A DNA stretch of 64,000 nt from Prunella strophiata (GCA_036583965.1 JAZBQD010000014.1:5612191-5676190); one strand, 5' to 3'; counted from the first letter of the stretch, positions 11,146-24,309 are shown. Numbers and translations are program-made. Notes: generated from the sequence alone by a model not told the origin.

Positions 11146-13654
11146 TCATCATAACATACAGGTAATGCTCATGACACAACAAGATGAGAAACTCACATCT
11201 CTCTGAACCATTTCACCAGCTTGCCATACACCAAACATGCCAAGTATGCCACACACCAAATGCCATACATTATATTCATATTGAATATGTACACATTTTT
11301 CCCTCTCACATTCTCCCCTTTGCTTTTCAGACTTCTGCAAACCATTTCCAGTATTGTTCAGGGACAGGACTCTAGTTCAGGTATGAGCTAGGACACCCTG
11401 TGCAGGACATGGGGTTAAGGCTTCCTCCTGTGGGAACCTGCCCCCTGTAGGTGCCGAGCCTGCACCTTAGATTCATCCAGAACACACTGGGAATCACGAG
11501 GAGCCGCAAGACCAGATTTCAGTTCTTCAAAAGGCAATCAACCAAACCAACCCCAAACATACAAAGAAGGGGAGAACACATGTCTGAAGGAGCACAAAAG
11601 AGGAAGAATCTGTTTCTGCCTCTAGGGATTGATACGTGTTAACTCCCATTAACTTGTTTAAATCAAAGCCACGGGCTTTTCCTGAATGTGGCTGAGAGGA
11701 GCCCTGTTCAACTGTTAACACAGGCAAACACAGCTGAAAATAGTTGTGATGTAATCACTTCCACTGGAGATGTAAACAGAGACAAGTGGCAGCACATTCA
11801 ATGAACAGCCAGCACCTGACACAGTGTCCAGGGTGATGTCAGCCTCTCCCTTGCCCAGGCCCTTTGTCCAGCCTCTTGTACACGCAGCACAAAGAGCCTC
11901 TGGGCTCAGTGACTCCTGGTGCCTCCTCTCTCTGTGCCTTTTGCACTTTTTAGGATCAAGTTAATCAATGCTGTAGCTTTCAGTGCTATTTTCAACAGTC
12001 CATTGTAGGAAATTAAAGTCATATCCTAACCACAAAACAAAACAATGACAAAAATCTTCTCCACTTTTCAATATAGTAAAACCTGAGATTTGAGTCACAA
12101 ACTAGCTAAACTTACAGTAAAAAAACCCCAAACATAACCCAAGCTGCTGACTTGAATTAGGGCTTCAGTTTGCTGCTGACAATTTTTTTTTTTTAGCTGG
12201 TGGCCAGGGTTAATTATTTGTTACTACAATTTTCAGCTGCCTGCACTGAAATGGGACAAAACAATACAGTTTCCTCTCACCGTGTTCTGAGGGGTGCTGG
12301 GGAAGGCCCTGGGGGCAGGAAGGATGCAGCTTTACACAGTGGCTCTGGTACCATCCCTCGCTCATAAACCTCTCATGGCAATGTGCCCACATAGCCCAAG
12401 GTGAGCAGCAGCCAAGGTGAGAGGGGGAGCAGCTGGGTCGCTGTCAAGGACATGAGAAGGGCTGTGCCTCATCTCCTGTGAAACCAGGGCTGTGGCACCT
12501 CCTCAAGATGGAGGTGTCTGCCCTGGGGTGCAGAGGGTGAGGACGTGGTAGAGCCTTGAGCATCTGCAGTTCCACCCTGGAACTGCTCAGTTAAGGACGA
12601 AAGCCCACCCCAGCTTATTTTTACCTTAAAAAAACCCCAAACACGAACTATTTTTCAGCAGTTGAATTGTTAATGGAAGAAAAGGAAAGTGTGTTGTGGC
12701 CACTCGTACTAGCCATTTCCCTTGCTCTATGTATCAACCACTCCTTTATAGCTTAGAAGCCAAAGCAGCTACCCCTCTCCCAGAAGCCAGCTTAGTATCA
12801 AAAATAGAAACCCTTTATCAAAAGACTGGGGGAAACAGTCCTAAGTATGGTTCATTCATCTTTTAAGAATTGCTGCTGAATGAACTGAAACACTTGTGCG
12901 TGGACAGCTTTAAAAAAAAAAAAAATTAAATGTGGCCAGTCATTACTTGTTCACATTGTTTATGAACTCACTACCAGCATGTGGCAGCCATAAAGCCCTA
13001 GTTTATTTTATGTATTTTTGAGGTACTGGGGTTTTTTTTTCTCTGAAGCAGCTCTCTAGCGAATCACCTAAAGCCTATTCATTAGAACAATAGTTACACC
13101 AGTATTTACATTTGTCTGAACGGTGTGTTCAGACCAGCCTTGCTGTAACCGGTCCCTATGGCCTTTGGAATCGCTCCCAGTCTCCTTTCCTTGTAGGAAA
13201 AAGGTCTCCCTCCAGAGGATGGCTCAGTGTCAGGGCTAAGGTGCACTGGTGAAGACATGGGGCACGGGGCGGGAAGAACAAAACTAGTTCTGACAGGCAG
13301 GAGCGTGGTTCAGTGGAAGCAGAGAAAGGGTTTGACACCAAGAGAGCTTCCTTGTTAAAGGCCACTGAAAAGAGGGGCAATCAATAGCACAGAATTGCTT
13401 CCTCTGACAGGGAAAGGTCTGTGAAATGTTCTACCCTTCTCCCGGAGAGGGAAGGAGAAAAGCCCAGCAGCAACCTTGGTCTCCTCGGGCAGAGGCCGTG
13501 ATCACTTCCCTGCAGTACCACCTTTTCTTTCCCTGGCTCACAGCAAAGCCTCTGTTTCTTCCCTCCCCCCACCTTTTTACCCAAAGTTTCAGATTTACAG
13601 GGACCTCACACGCTGGGGGAGCAGCTCTGCCACAGTCACACGAGCCTCCGCCCC
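11146..13654 (-). other. DUSP16: Probable DUSP16 3'UTR
   Basis: This lies between the DUSP16 stop codon and the best distal poly(A) signal. Its length is in the usual range for DUSP16, whose mammalian 3'UTR is a few kilobases. It contains several A- or T-runs (12181-12194, 12911-12925) and no protein-coding exon that I could recognise. Confidence 0.5.
13002..13007 (-). terminator. DUSP16: Candidate proximal poly(A) signal for DUSP16
   Basis: AATAAA on the - strand, about 650 bases after the stop codon, in an AT-rich stretch. If used it would give a short 3'UTR form. Confidence 0.3.
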
Positions 13655-14816
13655 TCAAGACACTTCAATGATTTCCATGCTGCCTGAAAAACTGGACTGA
13701 CTGCCCACTTTGCCCAGTTCCTCTCTGGATCTGTTGTCCGATAGGATGCTCTCCCCGAACTCCATCTGGCAGCTCCTGCGCTTGAACTGCTTCTCGAAGG
13801 AGCTCTCCTCGTGCCAGCTGCGCCGGGAGTCGCCGCGGTCGGCCTGGCGGGCCCGGCGGCGGACGGCGCTGGGCTGCTCGCAGCCCGAGGGCAGCTGGCT
13901 GCAGCTGTAGGCGGGGAAGGCGGCGCCGGCCCCGAACACCGCCGAGGCCGAGTAGAAATGCGAGGACTCGGCGGCGAAATACCAGCTGTTGGTGACGGAC
14001 GAGGGCTGCGGGGCCAGGATGTCCGAGTGCCAGCCCTTGAGGCCCAGCCCCGCGGCGGACTTGGCCAGGTGCTGCTGGCTGGTGGAGAGCCCGAACACGA
14101 AGTTCGTTCTGTAGGTGTCCTCCACGCTGCCGCTGCGGTGCAGGGGGTACAGCAGCGGCCGAGGCGCGGCGCCGGCCCGGCCCGCGTGTGACCGAGAGGC
14201 CGGGCTGTCCAGCGGCCACGGGCCCGGCGCCTCCCGGGGCCGCGCCGCCTCCTCCTTGTCGGGGCTGCTCCCCGGGCTCTGCTCCGACACCTCCTGCACG
14301 GGGGAGAACTGGCACAGCTTGCTGCTGCCCTCCACGGCAGCCGCGTGTTTGTAGTACTCCAGCGTGTCCTCGGAGGAGGCGAAGCCCTGCACCGATGCGG
14401 TCACGCAGCTGCTGCTCGCTGAGTAGGACACGGATTTGATATCCAAGGAAAAGGAGCGCTTCAGCCGGTTGCTGTCTTCCACCTTGTCCAGGGAGACGTG
14501 CAGCCCGTTGATGCCCTGCACCAGCGGGCCGTCCTCCAGCGGGGCCGGGTGCCCGCGGGGGCCGGTGCCGCCGTCCGTGGGCTTGGGCTCCAGCAGCTCG
14601 GAGGCGGCGGAGAGGCAGAGCTGGCTGGGGGAGAGGCTGCTCTGCCCCCCCTCCAGCACCTGCACCTGCTCGCTGCACTTCTCCAAGTGCAGGAGTTTCA
14701 GCTTGCTGATGTGGCCAGGCTGACCGCTCTGGTTCTTGAGCTTCTTCTCGAAGTCCAAAAGCTGGCCCAGGAAGTTGAAATTGGGAGAAATGGTTGGCCT
14801 CTTTTCTTTCACAAAT
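13655..14816 (-). CDS. DUSP16: DUSP16 coding exon 6 (terminal): end of phosphatase domain and C-terminal tail
   Basis: The exon begins after a CTAG acceptor (14817-14818 on the - strand), completes the split Arg codon 273, and encodes 386 more residues to TGA at 13655-13657. It opens with FVKEKRPTISPNFNFLGQLL, the last helices of the dual-specificity phosphatase domain. The long regulatory tail unique to MKP-7 among MKPs follows, including NRLKRSFSLDIKSVSYSAS, the SPVQE segment at S444-E448, HRSGSVED, LGLKGWHSDILAPQ, RRSWHEES and the conserved end SREELGKVGSQSSFSGSMEIIEVS. S444-P445 probably corresponds to the ERK-phosphorylated Ser446 of human MKP-7; this is inferred from position. The middle of the exon (about 13790-14680) is strikingly GC- and CpG-rich, with G/C-ending codons, unlike every other exon of the gene. 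That produces long spurious open frames on both strands. Confidence 0.97.
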
Positions 14817-17800
14817 CTAGTAAGAGGGGACAAACAAGGGGAGAATTAATTCAAGAGCCTGCTGCTCAGGCATAAGATAACCCTATACTGAATGTTGTGA
14901 ATGTCTACAGCCTATTGTTAACTTGGACTAAGGTTCAATCAAGCACAAGTAACTTGAGGATGGAGTTAAAAAAAGGCAATTTAAAGCAAAATGATGCTTG
15001 CTGCATGTTCTCAATTGTCTCTATAGTTTAAAGGTGGCTAAAAAGTGTGTGTGGGGGGGGAAACATTTTAACACTTCATGATGCCCACAAGTGATTCAAG
15101 TGAAGAATTTTCCGCATTTACTTCATCACTAGGATCTTTACTACCTTGGTTTCTGATCAGAGTAAAGAACTCCTGGAGTTTTGCATGAACAGCACTTCAG
15201 CTTTAGCCAAGAGACCATTCCAGTGACATCACATGCTCCTGTCACCTCTCTCATGTCACTACTGCACTGCCTACCCTATTTGTCACTGTCAGGCAAGACA
15301 GAGAGCCCTGGTACATTCTGACCTTGTCCAGCAAGTGCCAGCAATTTCTGCCCCACGCTATAATTGACCACTGATGGGGTGACCAAAACTAGAAAGGTGC
15401 AAATGCAGCATTAAAACAAAAACCCTGTCTCAAGCCCTGCAGGGGTTCAGCAGTACAGGGAAACAAGATTGCCAAATCCCTGGAAGAGTTCACCTAGTTT
15501 AGGTATTTTTGGGTGCTGTAGGAAGCAGCCTGGCTGGCAAAGGTGTGCCAATCCACTCATGCACTGCAAGTACAATGGTAGGGAAAATATTCTGCTGAAC
15601 CAGGATTCTAAATGTACAAAAGACTTGTATCACATGATTTCTATTATTTATTTCAAAGTTAAATATAAATACTTATTTCCTACCTGTCTGATTTGCAATA
15701 CAGATAAATAAGTACTTTGCTTTTAACAGGCAGCAAAACAGAGGTGCCCAAATCCCTCCTCCTTCAGTTTTGGTTTTGTTGGTTTTTTTTTTTTTTAAGA
15801 AACATTCCTGAACTATGCTTAACCAGATGACAAGAGAATTAACAAGGAGCTAAATCTAGTACAAACACACATATAATGTGTCACTGGGAAAATTAAATAC
15901 TATTAAAAATAAAACCTGTCTGGGGAAGTGTACAGAAGATGAGTGTGCAGTCATTAAAGGCAGTGTGAGAAAAATGGAAAGGTGTACTTGTGTATGTGTG
16001 TACATGCTAGCACATGAAAAATGTCAAAACTTGCGTTTTTTATTACTATTTTTTTAATTTGCCAGAGAACAAACAATCCTAGGAGTAGTCAAGCTGACAC
16101 TAAAACCTGGAATATCAGATTGCACAAGCTGATAGTGGAAACTTCCACCAAGAAGTGTAACACTGGCAAATGGAGAAATCTAGTGAGTCTCCTCAGGAGA
16201 AATTCTGTAGTTTGCCCTCTTAGCATTTGATGTGAAGGTTTTTAGCAATTTGCTCCCAGGAATTCATAGTCTTCGTTGATTTTTTTCCAGTCAAAGTTGT
16301 TGTACTTGGGTTAGTTATTAAAGGAAGGTCCTTCTTGCCTGTGTTTTGGTAGCCTCCCCAATACTCTCTTCTTTCCATTTTCTCCTCATCTCCACGTTCT
16401 CCTCTCTCTCCAAAATACTGGGCAATCCCAGATTTAACACTAGAATTTTTAAAAATGAAAAGAGTAGGGAAAGCATGCTGGATCCCCTGACAAGTTTTAA
16501 AGCTTTTCAAACTTTTTTATCTCAAAATACGCATTATTTTTTCCAATTGGAAAACATGTATAATGTTTAATTCTTATGTTTATTTCTGTTAAATAGTCAA
16601 TTATAAAAAAAGACTTTAAAAGTTTATTTCTTTGACTTTGGCTTCAAGTAATAGTATCACCTTTTAATTTTTGTAATAGTGTCAGACATTTTATCTAATG
16701 ACTTCCACTAATTCAAAGAAAAGTATTTTTCTTTTAAGCTTGGCCAACAAGAGGTCCCAAACCAATGAGTGAAATGTTCTGCAGATGATTCTCCCTGAGC
16801 CATATCAAAGGAAATATGACAGAATATAATCTAAATTTCACAGCAGCAGGAAATTTAGCAAATCTAAATTTGCTCACTCCTAAGAGAAAAAGACTTAGTG
16901 GGATTAATCCTTCACACTCTGTTCATGCTTTTGATTAAGATACAAACTAGAATTTAATGCAGAGATTTCATGGAGGAATTTAGAAGCTCCCTGAAGAAGT
17001 TCCTTGAAGTATGTGCATTTTAGCAGTGTTTAGTTCTCTACACCTCTGCCCTCAGCCACTACAGCCTGAGACCAGGCAGGTTTTTTCACTGAGCTCACAC
17101 CTTGCACAGTATCTGTCCACACTGTAATTCATGCCTGTTATCTATACCTGAAAAACTGAGCTGTAACTTCTTGACCAAACCTGTTCTGTATTGAAATTCC
17201 TGCACAAAAATTAGTAAGGAAATGTGGGAAGTGTCCAAACACAGCAGGAGAGAGCTGTAGCTCAGGCACCTCTTACATGCAGTTTTTTCACTGCACATAT
17301 AACGACACTCAACAGCTTAAAAGAAAGTTTCTGTGGAAATCACGCTCCACATGGCAATATCCAGTGTTCATCTCTCTGTCCTCATCCCTGTTTTAGGGAT
17401 GGTGGTTTGGAATCACACACGGGTGATTCCAAAAGGGCTCCTCTGCCCCTGTTCCAGGGCAATTACTCAAACTGGTTCTGCATAACTCCTTACAGTGATG
17501 CACTAGCTCTGCCAGGGAGCCCATCAAAAAGAAAATCGTCATGTTCTGTACAACACAACAAAGCAATTGGTTAAAGGAAATACAGAAGTCAACCAAGACA
17601 CCTGGCAGGTAGGAAAGTGTTCACAATCCAAGTAGAGAAAAAATGGTATCTGTAAAGGAGGAAAGGGTAGGGGGTCTTCACAAATATTACCAAATGCCAA
17701 ATGAAGTGACACTTTAAAATGCTTTCTCACACAGTTTTTGGTTGACTTCAAAAGCAACAAAGAAGCTTTACCCATTCCTGGGCATTTCACTTTCAGGCAG

Positions 17801-18578
17801 TTCTTTGTGAGCACTACCAAACTGCAGGAGACAGATCCAGCCCAGCATTTGTCCTAAGTGTGGCTCTAAAGACCCTCAGTTCTCTCTTCAACCCTGACCA
17901 TTCTGCTGTCCCTGTGTCTCACAAGATGCTGTTACACATAGATGTTTGTACACAACAGCTGTGGTTCAGGAATGATGCTCCCACTAAAACTCTCCCAAAC
18001 CATGCACTGCTCCTCTGCAGCAGGATGGAGAGGAGAACTGGAGGCACATGGGCTGAGACAAGAACAATTTACTGGAAACAGTAATGAGATTAGAAAATGA
18101 GCAGTAACAGCACCATAGTAATGACAGAGGGTGTGAGAAAGAGGCAAATGATTCACACCATGTGGAAGCCCCAGAGCACGTGACCCTGCCTCAGAAGGGA
18201 CCCTTCCCCTGCTCCCAGCAGTGACAGGAGGTGGCACAGAATAACCTCCAGGTCCTGGCCATGCCTCTCCTGGCTACTGCAAAAATTAACCCCATCCTGG
18301 CCAGAAGCAGGACAAGACACATACATTGAATAGGCAGTTTACATTCCATGTATTTTCCTGCTTGGATCAAAGATCATTCTGCAGGGGGCAATTAATATTA
18401 GCTGTGTGATATCTATTCAATACCATTAATTTGTTTCTGGAGGAAACCTATGCTTAAAACAAATGAACTACCAGATAAAATGTCTGCTTCTACCCTTGGT
18501 CATAGAACCTTTTATCATCCACCCTAAAAACAGGACAACAGGCACAAGAGTTAGTAGGAAGGGAAGATTTGTCCCTAC
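14817..18578 (-). other. DUSP16: DUSP16 intron between coding exons 5 and 6
   Basis: About 3.8 kb, bounded by GTAGGG donor and CTAG acceptor on the - strand. It holds short G- or T-runs (about 15051-15060, 15781-15796) and AT-rich sequence near 16440-16700. No gene or recognisable mobile element was seen. Confidence 0.85.
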
Positions 18579-18702
18579 CTGTAAGCTTCATCCAAGGACA
18601 TATCCATTCTTTTCATGATGTATGCAATGGCAATTGTGGCAGAGCGAGATATCCCAGCTAAACAGTGCACCAACACACGGCCATTGGATGCTTTTGCTTT
18701 TT
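18579..18702 (-). CDS. DUSP16: DUSP16 coding exon 5: phosphatase active-site exon
   Basis: The exon has 124 nt between an ATGCAG acceptor and a GTAGGG donor. It completes Glu232 and encodes KAKASNGRVLVHCLAGISRS, then ATIAIAYIMKRMDMSLDEAY, and the first two bases of Arg273. It carries the catalytic signature HCLAGISRS, with nucleophile Cys245 and phosphate-binding Arg251, both intact. Numbering runs one higher than human (Cys244) because of a one-residue N-terminal insertion. Confidence 0.97.
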
Positions 18703-19386
18703 CTGCATGGCAAAAGAAATTGGCAACTGTCAAACTCAGCAGCATCATACCAGGATAAAGAGTTTTTAAAGAAAGCAGTGTTATTGAAAATTATTCAAAG
18801 CTTCCAATCGAACTGCTAATTGCAAATCTCATGGAAGCTTGAAACAAAACTCACTTATTTCCTCTAGCACTGTGTAGTAGCATTGAGTATAGAAAAAGCA
18901 TGACTACACACAGGAAATATCCTGCAGTCACAGCATAGCTCATTTTAATGTGCACATAAACAGCCCTATTTAGATGTCTGGGAAAGGTGATTGTTTCTAA
19001 TTTTATATACAAGTAAAAAGCAAGCATTCATGATGGAACAATTTGGCCAATTCAAATATGGCTAGTTCACTTCCCAAAGGTAAAGGCAGAAGTTGTATGT
19101 CCAAATTTCTAACCCACTCTCTGCAGACATACATCAGGCATCCACGAGGCTGCCTGAAAGCAGCTCTGAAGTGTCTTTGTTCTGTAATGCAGGAACATGC
19201 AGTGGCAGAATTTCCCCACTTTTTGCTCCTGTGCTTATGAAGTGATGCTGATCATGTCCATAGATCCTGAGGGTATTTTCACACTACCCAGAAAGAATTT
19301 GGGGCTTCTCCAGCCAAAACAGCACAGGAGACACACAGAGAAAGCCTAACACTGTTTGACAGAGAGAATTAAAATTTTCTACTCAC
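18703..19386 (-). other. DUSP16: DUSP16 intron between coding exons 4 and 5
   Basis: This short 684-bp intron has a GTGAGT donor and CAG acceptor on the - strand. Nothing else was recognised in it. Confidence 0.92.
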
Positions 19387-19546
19387 CTATAAAATCGACT
19401 GATTTATCCAACCAAGGCAAAATTTTCTCACAAAAGCTGTCATTCACAGGCACTCTGAGGAAATGGGATTCTGGAATAAAATCAGGCTTTGGACAAGTAT
19501 TGCTGGCATTCAGGACGTAGCCAATGTCGTTCTGCTGCATCAGCTC
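19387..19546 (-). CDS. DUSP16: DUSP16 coding exon 4: phosphatase domain with general-acid loop
   Basis: The exon has 160 nt after a TTTCCTAG acceptor and ends before GTGAGT. It encodes ELMQQNDIGYVLNASNTCPK, then PDFIPESHFLRVPVNDSFCE and KILPWLDKSVDFI, plus the first base of Glu232. VPVNDS contains the general acid Asp214, and NASNTCPKP is typical of the DUSP8/DUSP16 branch. It starts in phase 0, so it can be joined to either of the two donors of the preceding exon without shifting frame. Confidence 0.97.
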
Positions 19547-21589
19547 CTAGGAAAGAGAGGAATATTAAGCCTAGAAAAGTCAAATGGTAACTTTGGCACA
19601 TTACAAAGCTAAAGACAAAACTGAAATTTGTGTTGGAATTGCTCTAGCTGTGTAAGGGACATTCTTCTAGGAAAAAGACAGCTCCTCAGCTTTGAATTCT
19701 TTTAACAACTTCTAATGAGACATCCAGTGTATCCAAATAACATATGGCCTGCAAATCCCATAAAAACAAAGTTAACAAAGAACAGAAGTAATGGTAGAAT
19801 ACCTTCTGCTACTCTGAAGCAACACTTCCAAGAGAATGAACTTTTTGCTACTTTGGTTTAAATTCTCAGCATGCAAGCTGACAACAAACACTTCCCACAT
19901 GCAGTTTGCTGACCTGAATATGTGTTTTCCAGATCACATATCTAGGACTGAAATTGACCCATCACAGATATTGGTGGGAAATAGGAAATGAAATGGATGT
20001 CTCCTGCAGTCACCTCTCAAGTCCAGGAGTTTCTTGTTTCTAAGAGAATGTGCAAAACTCTCTCAAAACCTCAAGGAAAGACATTAAGATCTTGAATTAA
20101 ACCATTTCCACACAGCACTGAGTGGCATTTTACAGGAGTCCTGATCTGTGATGTACAATTTCAGTTTTCAGTCTCTAGGCCTCTTGCCTCTCAGAGAAAC
20201 GTCACAGGAACAAGCAAAGACATTCAGTGTACATTTAAGAATCAACTGGGCTTTTAAGTAAGTCTGTTTTCAGGACAAATAAAAGAGAGGCGTCTCTTTT
20301 CTGCATCTCACCATATACATGGTATTTAGAGTTGTGCAAAGTAGTTAGTGATGCAGTGGGCACCTTAGTACAAAAACATATGGAAGAAGTACTGGAAAAG
20401 TAGAGATGGCTCCACCACAAGCCATTCAGTCTCCTCCAAGGAAGCATCTTGACACAGAAAAGCAATGTAGCATGTTAGAGTAATGTTTATCAAACTGCCA
20501 TGGTTCAGAGAGGATCTGGCAGTAAAGTGACATGCAATACTAAGCTTGGACACTACTTACATTGAACATAAACATTGGGGAGCTTTTGGCCAGATTTCTA
20601 TGGAAACTCTTATCTCAAAATAAACATTAAGAAAAAGAAAACAACCCAAAATCTGGTTTTAATCCTTTTTCTTTCGTAGCAGATATATAATAAAGTTTGT
20701 CAATCCATAGGAGCAGCAGCATGAAGGAATTCTTACACTGCTGATTTCAACTGGAGATCTACCAGTAGAAAAATACAAAGTCACAAAGCCAAACGGTTGA
20801 TTCTTCCCCAAATTCTTTCTGCAAGCATAGAGATCTTCTAGTGAGAAGAAACAGGGATATGCTTATTTAGCAGAAGAGCCAGAACTCTATCTTGTTCAGT
20901 CAGAGCAGTCTAACATGTGATGTTGAGCACCAGCACCCCACACCATGGCACAGCGTGTGTAGAAGGGATGAACACACGCACAAGAATATCCATGCATAAA
21001 TTAAATGCTGAGTGAGAACCAAGAGCTGCAGGGGAGAAGTGAATCTACTTCAGTCACTTCAGAGGAAAGTGTGTGAAGTCCAGCAAGTAGTGGTTGTAAA
21101 CAGGGAATTTACATAAATTTCTGCTAGGGAACTGATTTTTGTTGCCTGGAGCAAAATGAACTGCTCCTCCAACCTCTCATCTGAAGTCCCTCACATCAGT
21201 GCATGCAGAGGCTGGAGGTGTGGGCACATTAAACCAATGGACATATATTATGTCATGAACACACCCATCCAAGGGGAACAGGAGATGGACAATTCCTTGC
21301 AAATAAAATAATCAGAAATATTATTTGCAGCAATGGTAAAAATAAAAAAAAGTAAAAAAAAAAGAAGAAAGGAAAAGGGCTGTATGTGTCAAGGTAAGTT
21401 CTCAGCCTTAGTGATTCTTGTCTTGCTAATTTCCTTGGTCAGACTCCCAGTATAGCTCAGCTTCTCATCAACAAATTCCAGTTTGCCCCTCTCCCTTCCT
21501 TCACGTCCCCCAGCTGAAGCACCAAGCTCCCTCTAGCCCTGCATGCCTTCCACAGCTGCTGCTGCCACACCTTCCTTGCCTGGATTTCA

Positions 21590-22110
21590 CTCTCACACAC
21601 TGACATGCCTAAAAGCAGGAGCGGTGTAAGGAAATACGGGAATATTGGGAATTATCCAGAGGGGAGAGGTAGTGGGAATGGGATTCTTGGCACAGGGCAC
21701 TAACTGGACTCCTGGTATCTTCAATGTGCCAGGGAGACCCCTGATCCCCAACATCCCCACCTCACTGTCCTGGACCACACAGCTTTTCCCTTCCAGAATC
21801 CCAAAGCTCTTCAGCAGCAAATCCAGGGAAACAATTACTGGCTTTAGGTCACTGGGCTGAAATCCTGACCCCAAACAGCTCATTCCCTGTTGTCACTGCT
21901 TGAAGGAGAGCGAGGAGCAACTGGAATATCTCCAAAGCCCACGCAGGGTCCTGAATTCCCAGGTACGAAGAGGGGGGTGGTGAAGGTTTCACTAACAAAT
22001 GGACTGCCACAGTCAGGTTTGTTAGGAACATAGCTAAGGGGCGGCGATGAATTAAGAAGAATAGAAAACCTTATTATTTCTTTTAAAATATAACCACTGA
22101 TGGGCTGCAC
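21590..22110. other. Unclassified segment, possibly an old interspersed element
   Basis: About 500 bp that differ in texture from the surrounding intron: richer in GC, with short CCC/GGG-containing words such as GGGAATATTGGGAATTATCC and few A/T runs. Three overlapping - strand open frames of 60-96 codons in different frames cover it, with no recognisable domain. It may be a decayed repeat such as a solo LTR, but I could not identify ends or a family. Confidence 0.25.
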
Positions 22111-24232
22111 AGTCCAACCATCACAGTTATGCCAGGTTTTTGATGTAGGATTGATTATTCATATGGAACAAGAAGGCTGCAGATGCCAAGCCTGAAATCT
22201 ACAAGCCAAGAAAACCACCCCAAAATATTAGTGCTTGTCTTTCAGACTGAGCCTAAAGAAAGAAATTATGCTTCCTTCTGTTCTGAAGAATCAATCATTC
22301 CCACTGTGACATGCTCCAGTGTAATAACCATAACAGTGCCTTCATTGTAAGGCACCCAAGAGGAAAAAGTGAATTACGATGAGAGGAAGATCCAGAAATC
22401 CTAATACTAACAACTCTGTGAAAAGAAGGTAAATGCTCTTTTGTAAGTTTATTTACATTTTATGACTTGTTTAATCTGAAAATTAATAGCACCTTAAAAT
22501 GTTATTTTGTTCCAGGAAATAAAATGCAGGTCTGGAAGAAAAGAATAGTTATGCAACTGGGAAGGCAGAAAGTTATACATTTTAAATGCTGGCACAATCC
22601 ATGAGGTGTAAGTAGGAAGCTCCTTCAGGCCCATAACCACACTGCAGATTGCTTTCTGTCACACTAACTTTCAGAAAGGACACTGTCACTCCTATATAGG
22701 TTAGAATGCAATTTTCCTTTCTTTCACAAGCAGCAGGGAAGATCTTCTGTAAAAGTAAATACTGTCTTGCAATGCCACCAGTCTATCACAGTAAAATAAC
22801 TACAATGTAGCAACTGAGACCCAAAATGAGCAAACTGTTAAGGAGTTTTTAGCATTTCAACACTGCAAAAAATATAAAATTTTTCAGAATTAAATATTTA
22901 GAAAGAAATCTGCAAAAAATATTAGAATTCTCCTACAATTTTCCTAAATGAATCATTAGTTTTGCTAAAGGACAGAAATCAAACATTTGTAGCTGCGCAT
23001 CTTTCCTAAATAAAGCATTATCAGCAGAGGTATTAATGGTAAATGGCATTAGTATTCTGAGAAGGTCATGAATACAGATTGTTCTGCAACAACAGAAGCA
23101 TTTCCCTACTCAGGCACTTGGAGATAAGCCTATAAAGATTCTGAAGAGATATGCTTGTCTTGATAAAACCTGATGAAAATTCACATCTTTAGTTCATCAG
23201 GTCGATCTGTAGTGCTGATTAGGAGTTTCTTGCAGATATTTTTGAGATTATTTCATTTCAGATAAATTGGTAAGTCTAGTGAATGGAAGGAATCATGAGA
23301 ACTCACAGCACTTGAAGGCAAAAATAAGGTCAGTATACAACTACATCTTAAGTTTGGGGAATCTTACTAGAATTTTTCAGCAATTTTTTTTTTCTTTTTA
23401 AAATCTGGATTTGAATAGAAGAGAGCTATTTTAATCTTAGCAGAAAGCTGACTTCCTGTCCCAAGTAGCCCCAAGCAAGGCCATTAAACTAGAGCCTGCA
23501 AACGTAGCCACTTACCAGCTCCTGGACTGTTCTAACAGAGACAGCACTTTGCTACTTGTCCCTGCTTTTCTTTTTGGTTTTGTTTTGTTTTGTTTGTGGC
23601 CCTCTGCTTTTGAATGTTTTTTACTTCCCTGATTTCTTACCATGTGTTTCTGGACAATTAGGGTAGTCAGTCATCCTCCTTGCTCTCCCCAAAGCCCCTG
23701 TGCAGGATCCAGGCTTCCCAGAAGCCAAGCATGTTACAGGAAGAGCAGCAGAGATCCATTATTTATGTTTCTAATGTGCCAGTGTGTGGCTACCACTAAC
23801 TTTTAGTAAAATCCAGAAACTGATGAAACCCAGGAAACTGGGAGTTGCTGGTATTGGGGAAAACATCAAGTGCCTTCTAAGAGGTAGAAATTGTAATTTG
23901 TTTGCACAGCTACTTAGTATTTTCTGGTATTAAAGATGGAAACCGTTTTGCATTTTCCAGAGGCAAACATGGAATCTGAAGATGGAGATAAGAGGTACAT
24001 AAGCCACTGGCACTCAGGTCTTGTTTAGTGCAGCCAACAAGTGACATGCCCAAGAAAGAGGAAAAGGTACAAAAAATTAATAGATTTGAAGCCAAAAGAT
24101 TTGCATTTGTCCTAAAGATGGGTAAGAAATCTAAGAGGTCACCAATGGAAGAACTTCCAAAACACTGACTGTCAGGGATGACACCAGGTGGTAAGAACTT
24201 CCTGAGCAGCTGAAGAGGTGGTGTGCTATCAT

Positions 24233-24309
24233 TTGTGTGGTTCTCCATACAGCATGGGAAACACATAGTAATCCTTGATTTTCAGTCCCAAGAACATGTG
24301 AAAAAGTAC
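24233..24309 (+). repeat. Diverged repeat copy A (pairs with 26271-26346)
   Basis: About 77 bp, starting near TGTGGTTCTCCATACAGCAT and including GTAATCCTTG, that align with 26271-26346 at roughly three-quarters identity with small gaps. Similarity fades on both sides. It could be two copies of an old interspersed repeat or an old local duplication. Confidence 0.6.

Noticed and set aside
13665..14678. A 337-codon open frame on the - strand inside the DUSP16 terminal exon
   Set aside because: It is a shifted frame of the same GC-rich exon. The composition is Arg/Gly/Ala-rich with no domain, while the true frame matches DUSP16 to its conserved end.
13811..14875. Several open frames on the + strand (such as 13811-14191 and 14498-14875)
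   Set aside because: These are antisense shadows of the DUSP16 exon, open only because GC-rich DNA lacks stop codons.
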